DNA of 64,000 bases from Meloidogyne chitwoodi (Eukaryota > Nematoda > Chromadorea > Rhabditida > Meloidogynidae), in assembly GCA_015183035.1 (NCBI GenBank), contig JACZZP010000014.1, positions 744,001-808,000 of the forward strand, read 5' to 3'. The translations under genes were made by a program, and so were the position numbers. This document shows, one piece after another, positions 12,501-25,795 of the stretch. The notes beneath the pieces were generated by a model. The model searched no databases and was not told the origin of the DNA. It saw only the letters and a list, made by a program, of their open reading frames with translations. The first letter of the stretch is position 1; each line of letters starts with the position of its first letter.

Positions 12501-12903
12501 AGACTGTTCCAAAGTTTTTGCTGCCTGTGCAGCTCTTTCAAGTGCTGTTGAATCGAACGAATAGCCCATTTTTGCACCAATTTCTTTATTTTGCTGCTGT
12601 GCAACTCCAGTCTGATCCCGTTTTTCTAAAATTCAGTTATACAAACAACAGAAATTAATAAATATCCATTCTTTGGTCAGGCTATAACCAGAAAAACGTA
12701 TTTTTAACACCGCAAACGAGGAAAGGATCTTATTTTTCCTTGATGCCATACTTATAATTTAATTTTTCCGAGTTATAAGGAAGCACTCCATTCCAAGCGC
12801 GGAGCTAGTTATGTATTGAAAAACACTAACCATTGTCCATAGAAAGTTCATTTGGAGGAACCGATAATTGCTGAGGCTGTTTAAATCCAAAAAGCCAAGA
12901 CAT
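9583..12903 (-). CDS. atad3: Mitochondrial AAA ATPase ATAD3
   Basis: Multi-exon gene read from ATG at 12903 ([12 protein letters not shown]) to TAG at 9583, about 600 residues as in the family. The order is typical: a long coiled coil ([20 protein letters not shown] through QKQEAMRK-like blocks), a hydrophobic segment [16 protein letters not shown], the [19 protein letters not shown] linker, then an AAA+ domain. Walker A is GPPGTGKT, Walker B is [11 protein letters not shown], and the second region of homology [21 protein letters not shown] is present with arginines after it. The N-terminal MSWLFGF start is characteristic. ATAD3 spans the mitochondrial inner membrane and supports nucleoid organisation, contact sites and biogenesis. 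One intron (about 10010-10827) is inflated by a transposon-like element; the others are mostly short. The roadblock gene lies 223 bp upstream on the same strand, so the two could share a transcript. Confidence 0.95.
10102..10758. mobile_element. 657-bp inverted-repeat element (MITE-like) in ATAD3 intron
   Basis: The two ends form a 28-bp inverted repeat with a single mismatch: 10102-10129, beginning ATTAGGTCGCGTCAT, and 10731-10758, ending ATGACGCGACCTAAT. The interior is non-coding and of mixed composition, unlike the AT-rich intron. No transposase frame is present, so it would be non-autonomous. The target duplication is not clean: flanks read agttatgt and gtgttgtg, with imperfect ATGTAT/ATGTGT if the ends start at TAGG. 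Superfamily not assigned. Confidence 0.8.
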
Positions 12904-13125
12904 TGATTAGCTTTATTATTAAATTGTGTATATAGCTGAGTAAAAAATGAATGGAAGTTAAAAAGAACAAATAGATTACCGAAAATAGTAGTTAAGAAAT
13001 AACATGAAATTTGTTATTTTAAATAAATCAAATTAAGACTGATAAAGAAATTTATACTACATAAACTTTTGTGTATAACATATTTATTCTAATAAAACAA
13101 AAACTGTACAAAATATAAAATTATT

Positions 13126-13503
13126 TTATGCTGGAGCTCTGTAAATTACTGCAATCATATATTCTGAAAATGAAAGAAAAATAAAAAGTAAATATAGATA
13201 ATATACCTTTATCTGGCGCAAGCAAAATTTCATTTTTCTTTGTACGAAGGCGCAAAAAAGTTAAATCATTTGTTGAATCCATCTCTTTTACTGTAGTTTT
13301 TGTCTTATCACATAATTGATGAAGCAATATTGAATGCTGATTTGTAGTTTCATCATCCAAAGTTGAACGAATTGCTCTTCCTTAAAAATTTAATAAAAAG
13401 AAATGTCTAGTTTTAATTTACCTATATTATCCATAATAATAACACCAACAACACCTTTTTGTGACTGAATCCTTTTTATGGTTTCTTCAACATCAGACGA
13501 CAT
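13126..13503 (-). CDS. dynlrb: Dynein light chain, roadblock type
   Basis: Three exons (13503-13422, 13380-13207, 13163-13126) give 97 residues, matching the family length of 96. The sequence starts MSSDVEETIKRIQSQKGVVG, then VIIMDNIGRAIRSTLDD, TDLTFLRLRTKKNEIL-like core (DLTFLRLRTKKNEILLAPD) and the end EYMIAVIYRAPA. These are hallmark blocks of DYNLRB/LC7. The protein dimerises and links dynein intermediate chains to cargo. Splice phases fit at both junctions (G/GA and G/AA). It lies 223 bp upstream of ATAD3 on the same strand, a spacing compatible with a nematode operon, though this is inference only. Confidence 0.95.
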
Positions 13504-14095
13504 ATCTATAAAGTAAATTTAATTAATAAAAACATTTCATAACTGCATAAAAGAAAAAATCATATTTTAAATACAACTAAATTTTTTGAAGATTAAAGAA
13601 ATCCCTAGAAGATTAGGATTTGGAACTAGTCCTGATGCTAGGACTCAATTAGTGGGACTCAAAAATTAAAGGCGGTAAAGGACGATTCAGGGTCGGCCTA
13701 TTCAGAGTAGCTCGTATAACTTTTTTCGTTTTAACCTTTTCTAATAATTTTTATGTCATTCAAAAGAGCTCGAAAAGTGAAGTCTTTTCACTAATTGGAC
13801 CGATCAGATCAGTTGATTTTTAAAAAAGTTATGCCCGAAAAATGCGAAAATCATGATTTCCCACTTTTATCGCGTTAACTTTTTGTTGAGTGCTCTGATT
13901 GGATCGGTCCAATTTGTTAACTTTATCCGCTTATCGGATGCTTTCTATTAATAAAAGAACTATTCAGCGCAATATTTATAAAATTGCTAAATAAATTAAA
14001 TAATTGATAATATGATTAATTATGTGTAAATATTAAAATTTAAAAATATTATAAAGCTATTTCAAAAAATTTGATAATTTTTCACATTATTACAT
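13504..14095. repeat. Spacer with a foldback repeat
   Basis: Between the roadblock and OVO genes, about 13640-13940 is of mixed composition and folds on itself. ATTGGACCGATCAGATCAG near 13795 is the imperfect reverse complement of CTGATTGGATCGGTCCAAT near 13894, and inside these AAAAAGTTA pairs with TAACTTTTT. This gives a hairpin of about 120 bp. No terminal repeats or target duplication were found for a larger element, and no gene is seen. Confidence 0.5.
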
Positions 14096-15722
<1,627 letters not shown>

Positions 15723-18700
15723 TTTTGATAATATTTTACTAAAAATTAATAAAATATAATTAATTAAAAATATTTAAATAATATTAAACTAACAGAAATT
15801 TAAATAAAAATAAATAAATAAATAAAACACTTTCTGGCCCTTAACAAAGAAATGGGTGGGAATTAATAAAACCCACATTCCCTTTTTATTTATTCATTCA
15901 TTCATAGGTAACCAATAATAGACAAAGTACTAAAAATTACAGTTATTTTAAATAAGAGGATTATTATATAAATAAAATATTATATAATTACAACAAGGTA
16001 ATTATATAATAAATTAAAAAGTAAGTCTCTCTCTCTAAGTAATTTACGGAGATAAAATAAAAATTAAAAATATTCTGTAAAATAATAAATAGGTAATTGC
16101 CTTCCTCTCTAAAATATAATTTATTTTTTTATTTGTAAATAATTTTTGAAAAGGGTTGGCATTTCTTGTGATTTTAATACTTCTTTTTCTTCTTTTAACC
16201 TGTTAATTGCTCTACGGCCTTCTCCCAACAACAATTTTCTTTTCTTTTTTTAAAAAATACGTTTTATTCTCTTATAAATATATTCCTCTAAATAAAATAA
16301 AAATTATTTGTTTAATTATTTTTCTTAAAACTTCTTCCGTCTTTTTTTTTTCAAGGATCAAGAAGGAAACAACTTCTTCTTTCCAGAAAATAAGTAGTGA
16401 TGAAATGACAAAAAAATAAATAAATAAAATAAGCGAAAATGGCCCTCTCCCTATTTAATTTTGTGTCGCCTCAAGGTCGACCTTCTTCTTTTTTTTAAGA
16501 TTTTAATGACAGGAAAGAGTATAACCAGTATAATATTATTTCTCTTCTTCTTTATTGAAATATAAAGAAAAAGAGAGAGAAAGAGGAGGAGGCCCTTTTT
16601 AAGTGAAAAACAGTATTTGTGTGGAAACGGTATATTGAAACACTGGAAAATTTAAAAAATATTTTTTATTTAAAAATTGAACAAATTAAAAATAAATAAA
16701 ATAAATAATAATTAAATCAATAAAATAATTATTTTTAATAAATTATATAAATATTTTGAATTAATAAACATAAAATTAGTAATTACAAAAATAAAAAGAT
16801 TAAGTGAGAAATGTTAATTTAATTTTAATCTTATTATTTAATTGGATACGGCATAAAAATAAATTTAAGAAAAAAATTAATTATTTAAAAAAAAATCAGA
16901 TTATTTAAGATTTTTTGGTAAAGAAATTTTAAAATTATTTTTTAGAAAAATAAATATAAAAGAATTTATTAAAATATTTATTTTAAAATATAAATTATTC
17001 AATATCGGTTTTATTTAAAAGAAAAAATAAATAAAAAGAAAAAATAGAGGAAGTCCATTTACTAAAAAAGTTATTTAAATAATATTATTTAAAAAATATT
17101 TTTAACTCAAGAAATAAATAAAAAATCAAAAAAAGAAAACACATGAAAAAAATAATTTATTTTTTTGAAGGACACGGCAAAATATAAAAAAATATTATTA
17201 TTTAATTTTAAAAACTCCTCTTTATTTTCTTATTGGCACAAAAGAAATAAATAAAACAAAACAAAAAAAAGTTAAAAGAAAAAAAAGTCAAGAGGAGGAG
17301 AACTTTAATAAAAGAAAAATATGAGTTTTTTAAAAGAGAATAAATATAAATTAATAAAAAAGAAATAAATTTAATTATAATTGACTTTTTAAATATATTA
17401 ATTAATTAATAAAAAGTTAAAAATTATAAAAAAAACAATTTTATATTTTTAAATAAATGAGAATAATATAACATTTAAATTAAATTAAATTAAAATTAAT
17501 TTTTATTTTTAATTTTCTGACCAATTTTCTTACTCTTTAATAATTTATTTATTTCTCAATTGCTAATAAATACTTAAATTTATTTATTACTCTTATAGGT
17601 ATATAAGGAGGAGATATTTATTTTCCAACTCTTCTTAAAATAAGCAATCGCGCAACAACCGGCTTTTTTATAAATAAAAATAAAATATAAATATTTCTTT
17701 ACCGGTATTATATAGCAATTATAATATTTGGAAAATACATAGAAGTAAAAATAAGAAAATATTTTAATATTATTTTTTAAATATTTTTATTTAAAAAAAT
17801 ATTAAATAAATTTATTAGTGATTAGATTAAATCTTTTTTGTTTTTTTAAAAGTATTAAATAAAAGAAAATAATTAAATTAAAAAAATGAAAAAAATCCAA
17901 TAACAAAAATATAATAAATAAATATTTTTAAATTAAAAATAAATAAATAATTTAATTTTAATTAAAATAATATATAAATAAATAATTTAATAAATTATAA
18001 AATGTTTTAATAAAATAAATAAAAACAAGAAATTACGGTTGTTTGCGAATAAAATAAATAAAAAGAAAGAAGAAAAAAAATTAAATAAAATATTTAGTCA
18101 CAACTTCTGATTGGACCTTTTTTTTATTTAAAAATAAATAAAATATATTTATAATTAAATAATATTAAATATTTTTATTTAAATATTAAAAATTAACAAT
18201 ATTAAAAATATTTAAATAAAATATAAAATTAATTTTTAAATAAAAATTAATTTATTGAAAAAATTATAATTTATTTTTAATTTTCTGCTTGAATGATTAT
18301 AAAAAAGAAAAACGATTGTCGAGAATGTAGAAAGAAAAATAAAAAATAATTTATTATTTAAATTTAATAGAAACAATAAATAAATAAAATTAGAATCGGC
18401 CAAATGGAACGGCAGGCCATGGGAATTTTTTTGGAATTGACCGGCTGCTACAGAAGAATTATCCAAAAATAAAAATATTTATTTGACCGGTCATTCACAA
18501 CTTCTTTTCTTTATTTTTTTATTCACTTTTATGGTCGGTGGATCCTGGGAAAACGATTTAAAATTAAAAAAAAAAAGAACTTTTGTTCTAAAATATATTT
18601 AATTAAATAAACAAATTAATAAAATATTTTTTGGTAATGAAATTATCTTTTATTTTAAATAATATAAAACAAAAATAATATAATATATTTTTTTTAAATA

Positions 18701-20021
18701 AATAAATGTGTATATATATCTTCTTAAAAAAAGAAATGTTTTCTCTTCAATTTTATTTGAATCGAAAAAAGTCATTTTGCCATCCCATTCTTTTCGCGCA
18801 TCTTTGTGAAGAAAATAGAAAAAAATAAAAAGATGAAAAAAGCCGCAAAAAATTAAAAAAAGGTTGAAGAAAAGTAACTCTTTTTTTCTTTTTTTTTTCA
18901 AATTCCGGCGGACATTGTTTTCAAATTTTTATTCATACAAACTAATAATTATAATAATAGACATTCATTTTTACCTTTTAATGAATGGATCTCATCATCA
19001 ACGGCCTCATTCTTAAAAAAATTTTTTCAAGTATTTTGATATCTTTTGAACTTATAATAATAATTTTATTTTAAATTTTAGAGAGAAATTAATTATTTAG
19101 ATGTCTTAATAATATAAATATTAAATAATTTAAATAAAATGTTATTAAACTTAATAAAAAATATAAATAAATCGGAAATTATTTTTTGTTAGTTAAAATA
19201 ATGAAAGATTAACTAACTACTTTTAAATATTAATAGTACTATCATTTTCTTTTATTTTAAAATAGTTTTCCCATACTACCTAAACAATTATTGGTATTTA
19301 CTTCCGATCTGCTAAAAGCAAAGAAGAAATCTTTGATAAAAAACAAAATGCTTTCTACCCGCAATTTGTTTGTTATCTTTAATTAAATCTATCAAAATAA
19401 ATTTAAAAAAGCGGTAAAAAATAAAAATATAATTTTTAATTATATTTTAATTAATGGCTATTAAAAAAGTTTAAAATTGTTTTAAAGATAAATAATTCAT
19501 TAAATAATTTTCTCAAATTTATATATATAGTTAATTAATATAAAATAATATAAATATTTGTATAGGTGTGTGGTAAAAGGCAAAACATTTGTTTAGTAAA
19601 ATTTCAATGGCGCCAAACGGTTTTTAAGTGGCAATGACAGTCTCAACAAAATCAGCACCGGAACCGTTTCGCCTCATTTCCAAACGCTATAAATATATAA
19701 ACAGTGAATGGAAAAAAAGAGGCGATAAAATGTTGACAAAAGACCTACTATCGTTTGTTTTGGAAATAGTCAACCCCTCTATGTATTTATAACGGATAAT
19801 CCTATACGGAAGACATCTAAAATAAATATAGATAAAGTCACCTCTTAATTCATTTTTGGATAATTTATTCTCTTTTGTAATTTTAATAAAAAAATAACAA
19901 AATCAATTAAAAATAATTTTGATCAAAACAATATAAATGGACCGAAAAAAATAAAACCTATTAGATAAACGCAACAATATATTTAAATAAACAAAAATAT
20001 AAATAAAAAACAATAATTAGA
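15723..20021. other. Long AT-rich intergenic region
   Basis: About 4.3 kb upstream of OVO and downstream of the DnaJ gene. Open frames here (16207-16419, 18236-18466, 18650-18901) are composed of Phe, Ile, Lys and Asn from A/T runs and do not resemble proteins. Short mixed-composition patches at 16470-16640, 18390-18560 and 19565-19830 could be regulatory DNA for OVO or neighbouring genes; the last contains TATAAATATATAAA near 19688. No RNA gene or terminal inverted repeat was found. Confidence 0.5.
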
Positions 20022-21902
20022 TTATTTAATATGTAAACTTTTAAGTATTTTATCGGCTGAAAAAGAAAATTTTGAGGATCCTCCACCACTACCTCCTTCA
20101 TTTTTCTCACTACTTTCATTTTGTCCTTCATTACTTCTTTCAGCATCCATTCCATCAACTGATCCTGAACGTCCTGATTCATATCTAGCAATTTCCATTA
20201 GCAAATGCTTTTCTTTTGAAGATATTTTCCTAAATAGATTTACTTATAAAATGTTTAATAGGTATTTCTAAAACCATTTTTAAATAATTTATTCTATTAC
20301 AGTGTAAATAATGAAGCTATTTTAGATATAAAACAAAGTTTCCTACTTGGGCATGCTAATTTTGATGTTCAAAATCTGGTCTCCATAGCCTGGTTGATCA
20401 AGACGTTTGATTCCTTTGCCTTTAAGGCACATTTGTGTATGAGAGCTTGTACCAGCCGGAATATGCACTCGAGACGTTCCAACAATTCCTGGTACTTCAA
20501 TAGTACCTCCAAGTGCTGCTTGAGTAAAACTAATCTCAACATCGGTGAAAATGTTTTCGTTCTCACGCCGATGTTTTCGTGATGGTGAAACATTGACAAC
20601 AACATAAATAGTTGACTGAAGAAAGGAAAATAATTTTAATCATAAATAAATTTAAAATTTTTTACCCTTCCAACTTGAGTGCGCAAAATTTGACCACTAT
20701 CGATTCCAGCAGGTATATCGATGGTGAAAGCTTTTTGTTGCACAGAATGACCATGCCCTTCACATTCTATGCAAGGATTTTTGTTATAAGATCCTTGACC
20801 ACCACAACGTGTACTTAAAAATTTGTTAATTTAATTCTAAACTATTATAATTGAACGGTAAAGGTTACCAAGTTGTTTGAATAAAATATCCCTGAGTATG
20901 CTGAGTTATAACTCCGGTGCCATTACAATAAGGACAAGAAACCTAAAAATGAACAATAAATGACAAGTTAATGCTAATATAGAAATAGATATTTTTGACA
21001 ATTAATTATTGAATAAAAATAGCACTGCTTTATCCTATTTTATATTGATATATTTTATATTTTAATTATATAAAATTATGTTGAATTAAATTAAAAACCT
21101 TTTTATATCCTATCTCAACACCAGATCCTTTACATTTGACACATGCATCAACAATGTTTATTCTCAAATCCTTACGAACTCCTCTACATGCCTCCTCAAA
21201 TGTAATATTAACTAAAAAAAATAAAATACCAATTGTTGTCAGATTTAAATACCTGCAGCTTCCTGCGCCGCATCAAAACCATAACTACTTTCTGCAAATG
21301 GACCACGTGAATTGGAAGAAAAGCCACCTTTACCAAATGGATCAAAATCTCGAAAAATTTCACGAAATCTACAAAAATATTTAAATAATTAAAAATAAGA
21401 TAATAAAATACATTTGCTCAGCAGAACGTCCTGAACGATATTCCCAACTACCACCAAATCCCTCTTGACCTTGGCTGCTAGTACGAGTACCACCACCACC
21501 TTGTGAACCAAAATTATCATAATCAGAACGTCGTTTCGAATCACTCAGTACCTATAAAAGAGAGTAGGTTGCAGATACTGATATTTTTAGCATCTATTTT
21601 CTCTGTTCGTTAGATTTAAAACATTTAAATTAACCTCGTATGCTTCAGAAAGTTCTTGAAATTTTTCACTAGCACCTTTTTCCTTGTTGACATCTGGATG
21701 AAATTTTTTGGCTAACTGAAAGATATAAGATTTAACAAAAAACTTAATAAATCGTCTAGAAAAATGTATAAAAATATTTTTAAACCTGATAATAAGCCTT
21801 TTTGACTTCAGAATCGTTGGCAGATTTAGGAACGCCAAGAATTTTATAGTAATCTTTTAACCGATTAAAAGATGAGTGAAGAAACCGGCGAGAAATAAGC
21901 AT
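20022..21902 (-). CDS. dnaja3: Mitochondrial type I DnaJ chaperone (DNAJA3/Tid1)
   Basis: Read from ATG at 21902 ([20 protein letters not shown]), whose Arg/Ser/Leu-rich start suits a mitochondrial presequence, to TAA at 20022, about 430 residues. A J domain follows ([34 protein letters not shown] with the HPD motif), then a Gly/Ser-rich linker and a zinc-binding region with four CxxCxGxG motifs: [24 protein letters not shown] and CIECEGHG. The client-binding part ends with [18 protein letters not shown] and [11 protein letters not shown]. This is the full type I DnaJ layout. It stimulates mitochondrial Hsp70 in folding and import; C. elegans DNJ-10 is the expected counterpart. The tail is Ser/Gly/Glu-rich. 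It is the last of three same-strand genes (FAM136A-like, linkin, DnaJ). Confidence 0.95.
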
Positions 21903-22327
21903 CTAAATTAATTAGTTATTTTTAAATCAGAAAAATAAAATAAAAATTGAATAATTACATATAAAAAATTAAAATAATCTAATATAAATATTTATTTTAA
22001 GCATAATACATTCTGTGTAAAGCATGAAAATTGGATAATTTAAATTAAATAATCATCTTACTCTAAAAATTAGAGTAATCATAGGGGAAAGTCAAAAAAG
22101 AAAGGGGTAAAATTATAAGGGCAATCGCCGGGTTTGATGAATTGAATTATTATCCTTCATTTATTGGAATGAAAACGTGGGAAAAATTTTTTAAACTGTT
22201 AGTATTGGAATATGGCGAAAGCCCTTGTAAGGCAATATCTTTAAATTTGGAATAAAATGAGCAGACCAAATTAACCATAGGTGCATCTTGAGGATGAAAT
22301 AGACTAATTACATAATTTAATAAAAAA

Positions 22328-22417
22328 TGGTACTTATCTTATCCTTTATGGCCACAACAAAACATTTTATACAACTACTTAAAATTAGTGCAATTTTTGT
22401 ACCGGGGATAAGTACCA
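22328..22417. repeat. 90-bp inverted-repeat sequence
   Basis: TGGTACTTATC at 22328-22338 is perfectly inverted at 22407-22417 as GATAAGTACCA. Both ends border short A/T runs. The size suits a tiny MITE or a hairpin, but there is no clear target duplication. It lies in the 534-bp spacer between linkin and the DnaJ gene, which otherwise holds no gene. Confidence 0.45.
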
Positions 22418-22436
22418 AAAAATGAATTTCAAAATA

Positions 22437-24787
22437 TCACATTGCATCAAAGTGAAATCGGTGAGTCTGAGCTTGTCTTTCTTTTTTATCCTGTTGTCGT
22501 TCTCGGAGATGTAAAGAACCTATTAGAACAAGCAATATGATACACATAGAGACCATAACTATTCTAAAATAATTTTTTAAACATTTTTATAAAAAAGCAT
22601 ACATCGAAAGAATAATCAAGCGTGACGGGGTTACGTAGAGTCTACTTGTCCAATTTGCACTTTTGTCCTGAAGTCCAGGAGGAATGACAATAACTCGGGA
22701 ATTAGGTACAATTTGTCGAATAAAATCCCTTTGCAATCTGCCCAATGATGGAGAACGAGGACCACCCAAATGTACTTCTTCAACAAAATTGGGTGAACGA
22801 CTAAGGCCAAAGAGCACAAAAGGATTGTGTAGAATACGATGAGAGGTTTGAGGAATTTGGCATTGAAGAGCATTTCGCATTCCTTGTTCAATTAATCCCT
22901 GTCCAGAATCAGCCATTCGAATGCTCACACAAGCACCTTGCCAAGCAATTCCACTACCTATTAAATAAAAAAATTAGATAATTTAATAAATTAACTTTAA
23001 CCAATTTTCACTCGTCTAGATGCTTCAGTTTCAGGGTCACAACAGTGCCCAGAGGAGCATTCAGATCCGGTAAAAATTTGAACTTTCAAGAAAGTCGTGT
23101 CACCCTTATCATCACATTTAATAAAATTAATCATTGGTCCATTAGCTCCTTCATACTCATACATAATATCCAAATTGCCATCCTCCTTAAGATCAAAAAA
23201 TGCTGAGAGATGGACTTTCTGCACATCTTTTTGCAAAATTCTCTGTGGCTTTTTTGAAAGTTCATATTTTCTGAAAATCGAAAAAATATTTTAGGCTAAA
23301 TTTAAAGAGAACCTGTTAAAGTTAGTAGCTGAAGTATCAATCGTATTTTCCAAAACCAAAGGTACTCTCATACCACCTGACAAAGAAATTGTCGCAATCA
23401 AATCAGGAAAACCATTTTGCGAAAAGTCACCAATACGAAAAATCACACGAGTATCTCCATCGATTTCTGGATAGATAACTGCTTTCTAATTTTTAAAATA
23501 AAATTATTGTTTATACAAAAGTTCGAATATATGCCTGATTTCCAAAATCTAAAGAGATAGAACGCCATTGTGCTTTGCCAATTGTTTCGTTGAATTTATA
23601 ACACCAAATATTAGAAACTGAAGTGCATTCCTTACTGTCACATATGGGCAATAAAACTTCTTGAAGACCATCAGAATCAACATCTGCAACTAAAGGACTA
23701 CCCAAATATTGAGACTTTTCGATGTTCGGAAGATCAATGGTAAGTTCATTGTTGAGTTCCCATTTAAAATGATCGCTAAAAATGTAATTTGAAAAATTAA
23801 AAATCATTACATTATTTTACCTATCAGTAAATTCTTTGTATTTCCAAACAACCAAACGTTTTTTCTGACCACTTGAATTATTCTCTTCTTGATCAACAAA
23901 AGCTAATTCTGCTGACAAATCTCCATCCAAATCAGTGAATATTGGGGTAAATCCAGCAAAAAATTGTCTTGGAACAGGAAAATTTTGTTTGCATACTTTT
24001 AAATCAAATCCATGAACATCTTCCTGGAAATTGCCTGCGAGGCAAACAAAAGAATTTTCAGAGTTTGTAGCAGAATTTTTGTCAGTATTTTCAATTGTTC
24101 CTTCAAACCCAATAATGTCAGAAATTCCATCTCCATTTATATCCACAAGGCAAGGATGATCAACGAATTGATAAGGAGTACAAATATCAGATTTTGAAGA
24201 ATCAACATTTTTGAAACATAAAGGCAATTCAACAAAGTTGTCATTTCGACCATTTAAATAAACTTTTGCTTGATAACGAGCTGGTGGACGCGATGTGAAA
24301 ACACTCGTAATCTTGTTGACAAAACTGTCACCAACATCGTTTATTTTCTTAAAAATTAAAAAATTGTAGAAAAAAATTATACATTGTCAGTTTAAAAAAC
24401 GGATCCCGAAACAAGGACAAAAAATTAATTAATCCAGGGCGAGCTCATAACTTAAATTAATACCGAAACGATGAACAAATCCGGACAAGAATCACCATTA
24501 AAATCTCCAACATTGCAAAAAACATCACCCCATTCTTTGCCTAAATCAATGTGTTGTGTTCCATTTCGAAATTCTGCTCCTTCTGACTGTAAATAAACAA
24601 CTAATCTGTTTTTATTGCCATTACGTTGTTGTACAATTAAATCAGTATTTCCATCTTTGTTAACATCTCCAATCCCACATATACGACCACTAAGGGGATC
24701 CATCGGCTTATCATCACCAATATTGACAATTGAACATTTGGAAAGCCTCATCATTAAAAATACAAAAGTAAATTGCCAAAATAACAT
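22437..24787 (-). CDS. lnkn-1: Linkin / ITFG1 (TIP) FG-GAP membrane protein
   Basis: Read from ATG at 24787 to TGA at 22437, about 670 residues in roughly seven exons. A signal peptide (MLFWQFTFVFLMMRLSKCSI) is followed by an extracellular region with FG-GAP-like calcium-loop repeats, for example GIGDVNKDGNTDLIV, NVGDFNGDSCPDLFIV, LVDINGDGISDIIGFEG, FTDLDGDLSAELAFVD and VADVDSDGLQEVLLPI. A single membrane helix near the C-terminus (LIILSMIVMVSMCIILLVLI-like) precedes a short tail ending AQTHRFHFDAM. The HFDAM end and the TP-SR-L stretch before the helix are typical of ITFG1/linkin. The family is implicated in tissue adhesion; C. elegans LNKN-1 holds gonadal cells together. It lies 174 bp downstream of the FAM136A-like gene and 534 bp upstream of the DnaJ gene, all on the same strand. 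Confidence 0.93.
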
Positions 24788-24960
24788 TTTTCTCTTAATT
24801 AGTTCTGAAATTATGAATAAAAAAATGACAAAAATAAAAAGTAGTCAATGCTCAAAAAACATAAAATTTGAATAAAATTACTTTATATATTTAGCAAAAG
24901 AAAATATTTTTATCTATAACAATAAAAAGGAAAGAATAATCAAAAGTCTAAAACAAATTT

Positions 24961-25559
24961 CTATAAACTCTTAACAAAACCCAATATACGTTCCTTCAAT
25001 TTAGGCAAATCATTCATACTTTCTCCAAAACAATTGACCGCACATTTGTTAAAATTATCTTCAAATTCCTTTTTCTGTGAAGGATCCAACTTAACATAAT
25101 CACGATTATATTTCTTCCGTTCTTTCTCTTGACTAATAAAAAAAATATATAAACTTGTTTTATATAAAATTTCAAGGAATTCAATAAATTACCATGACAT
25201 GATTCCTCTTGCTAATTGATTCTAAAAAAATTTTCACAAGTTAATTTATAATTAAATAAAACAAACATTCATAGCCTCCGATTCTTGATCAAGTTTGTCA
25301 AAAATTTTTCGAAGCTTGTCCTGACATTTTTCAGTACATTTAGCAACCTCTTTCTGGTTTGCATAATTCTTACAACAGTCTGCTGCACATAAGTATCCCT
25401 GTCTTTGAATATCTCGAATGTACCTATGTAAAAATGTATATTTTAATAACATATTGTTAAGAAATAAACAAAAACAAACTTTTTGTAAACATCCCCATAC
25501 ATAACCTCTAACGATTCTTTTAAATTCTCCTCAGCTACAGACAAATCTTTCGGTTCCAT
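24961..25559 (-). CDS. fam136a: FAM136A-like twin-cysteine protein
   Basis: Four or five short exons from ATG at 25559 (MEPKDLSVAEENLKESLEVM) to TAG at 24961, about 135 residues. The pattern is that of FAM136A: a first CxxxC pair in YLCAADCCKNYANQ, a second in VAKCTEKCQDKL, a middle helix with LARGIMS, and a third pair CAVNCFGESMNDLPKL near the end. FAM136A proteins are small and mitochondrial; CxxxC helices resemble intermembrane-space MIA substrates, and the exact biochemical role is not known. The exon 1/2 junction gives KKYIRDIQRQG in phase. The gene is first in the same-strand series leading to linkin. Confidence 0.8.
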
Positions 25560-25795
25560 TTCGGAGTCACTCAGGTAAAAATTAAGCAGATTTTCAAAAA
25601 AACATTATCCTACAAATAAAAAAAAATAATCTAAATACAAGCGAAAAGAATTAATAAATCAATTAAGAAAAAGTCAATAAGAAAAGAAAAAAATATTTAA
25701 AAAAGGATCAAATGTCAACTTTTTAGACGTTTCATCGCCAGTCTATTAAATAAATATTTATACCGTGGAAATTTTGTCAGCGAGTACTTTTGACG

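Noticed and set aside
16207..18901. Open frames in the 15.7-20 kb desert
   Set aside because: Phe/Lys/Ile-rich products of A/T runs with no splice or family support.
20394..21384. Plus-strand frames opposite the DnaJ gene
   Set aside because: They are antisense shadows of well-supported DNAJA3 exons.
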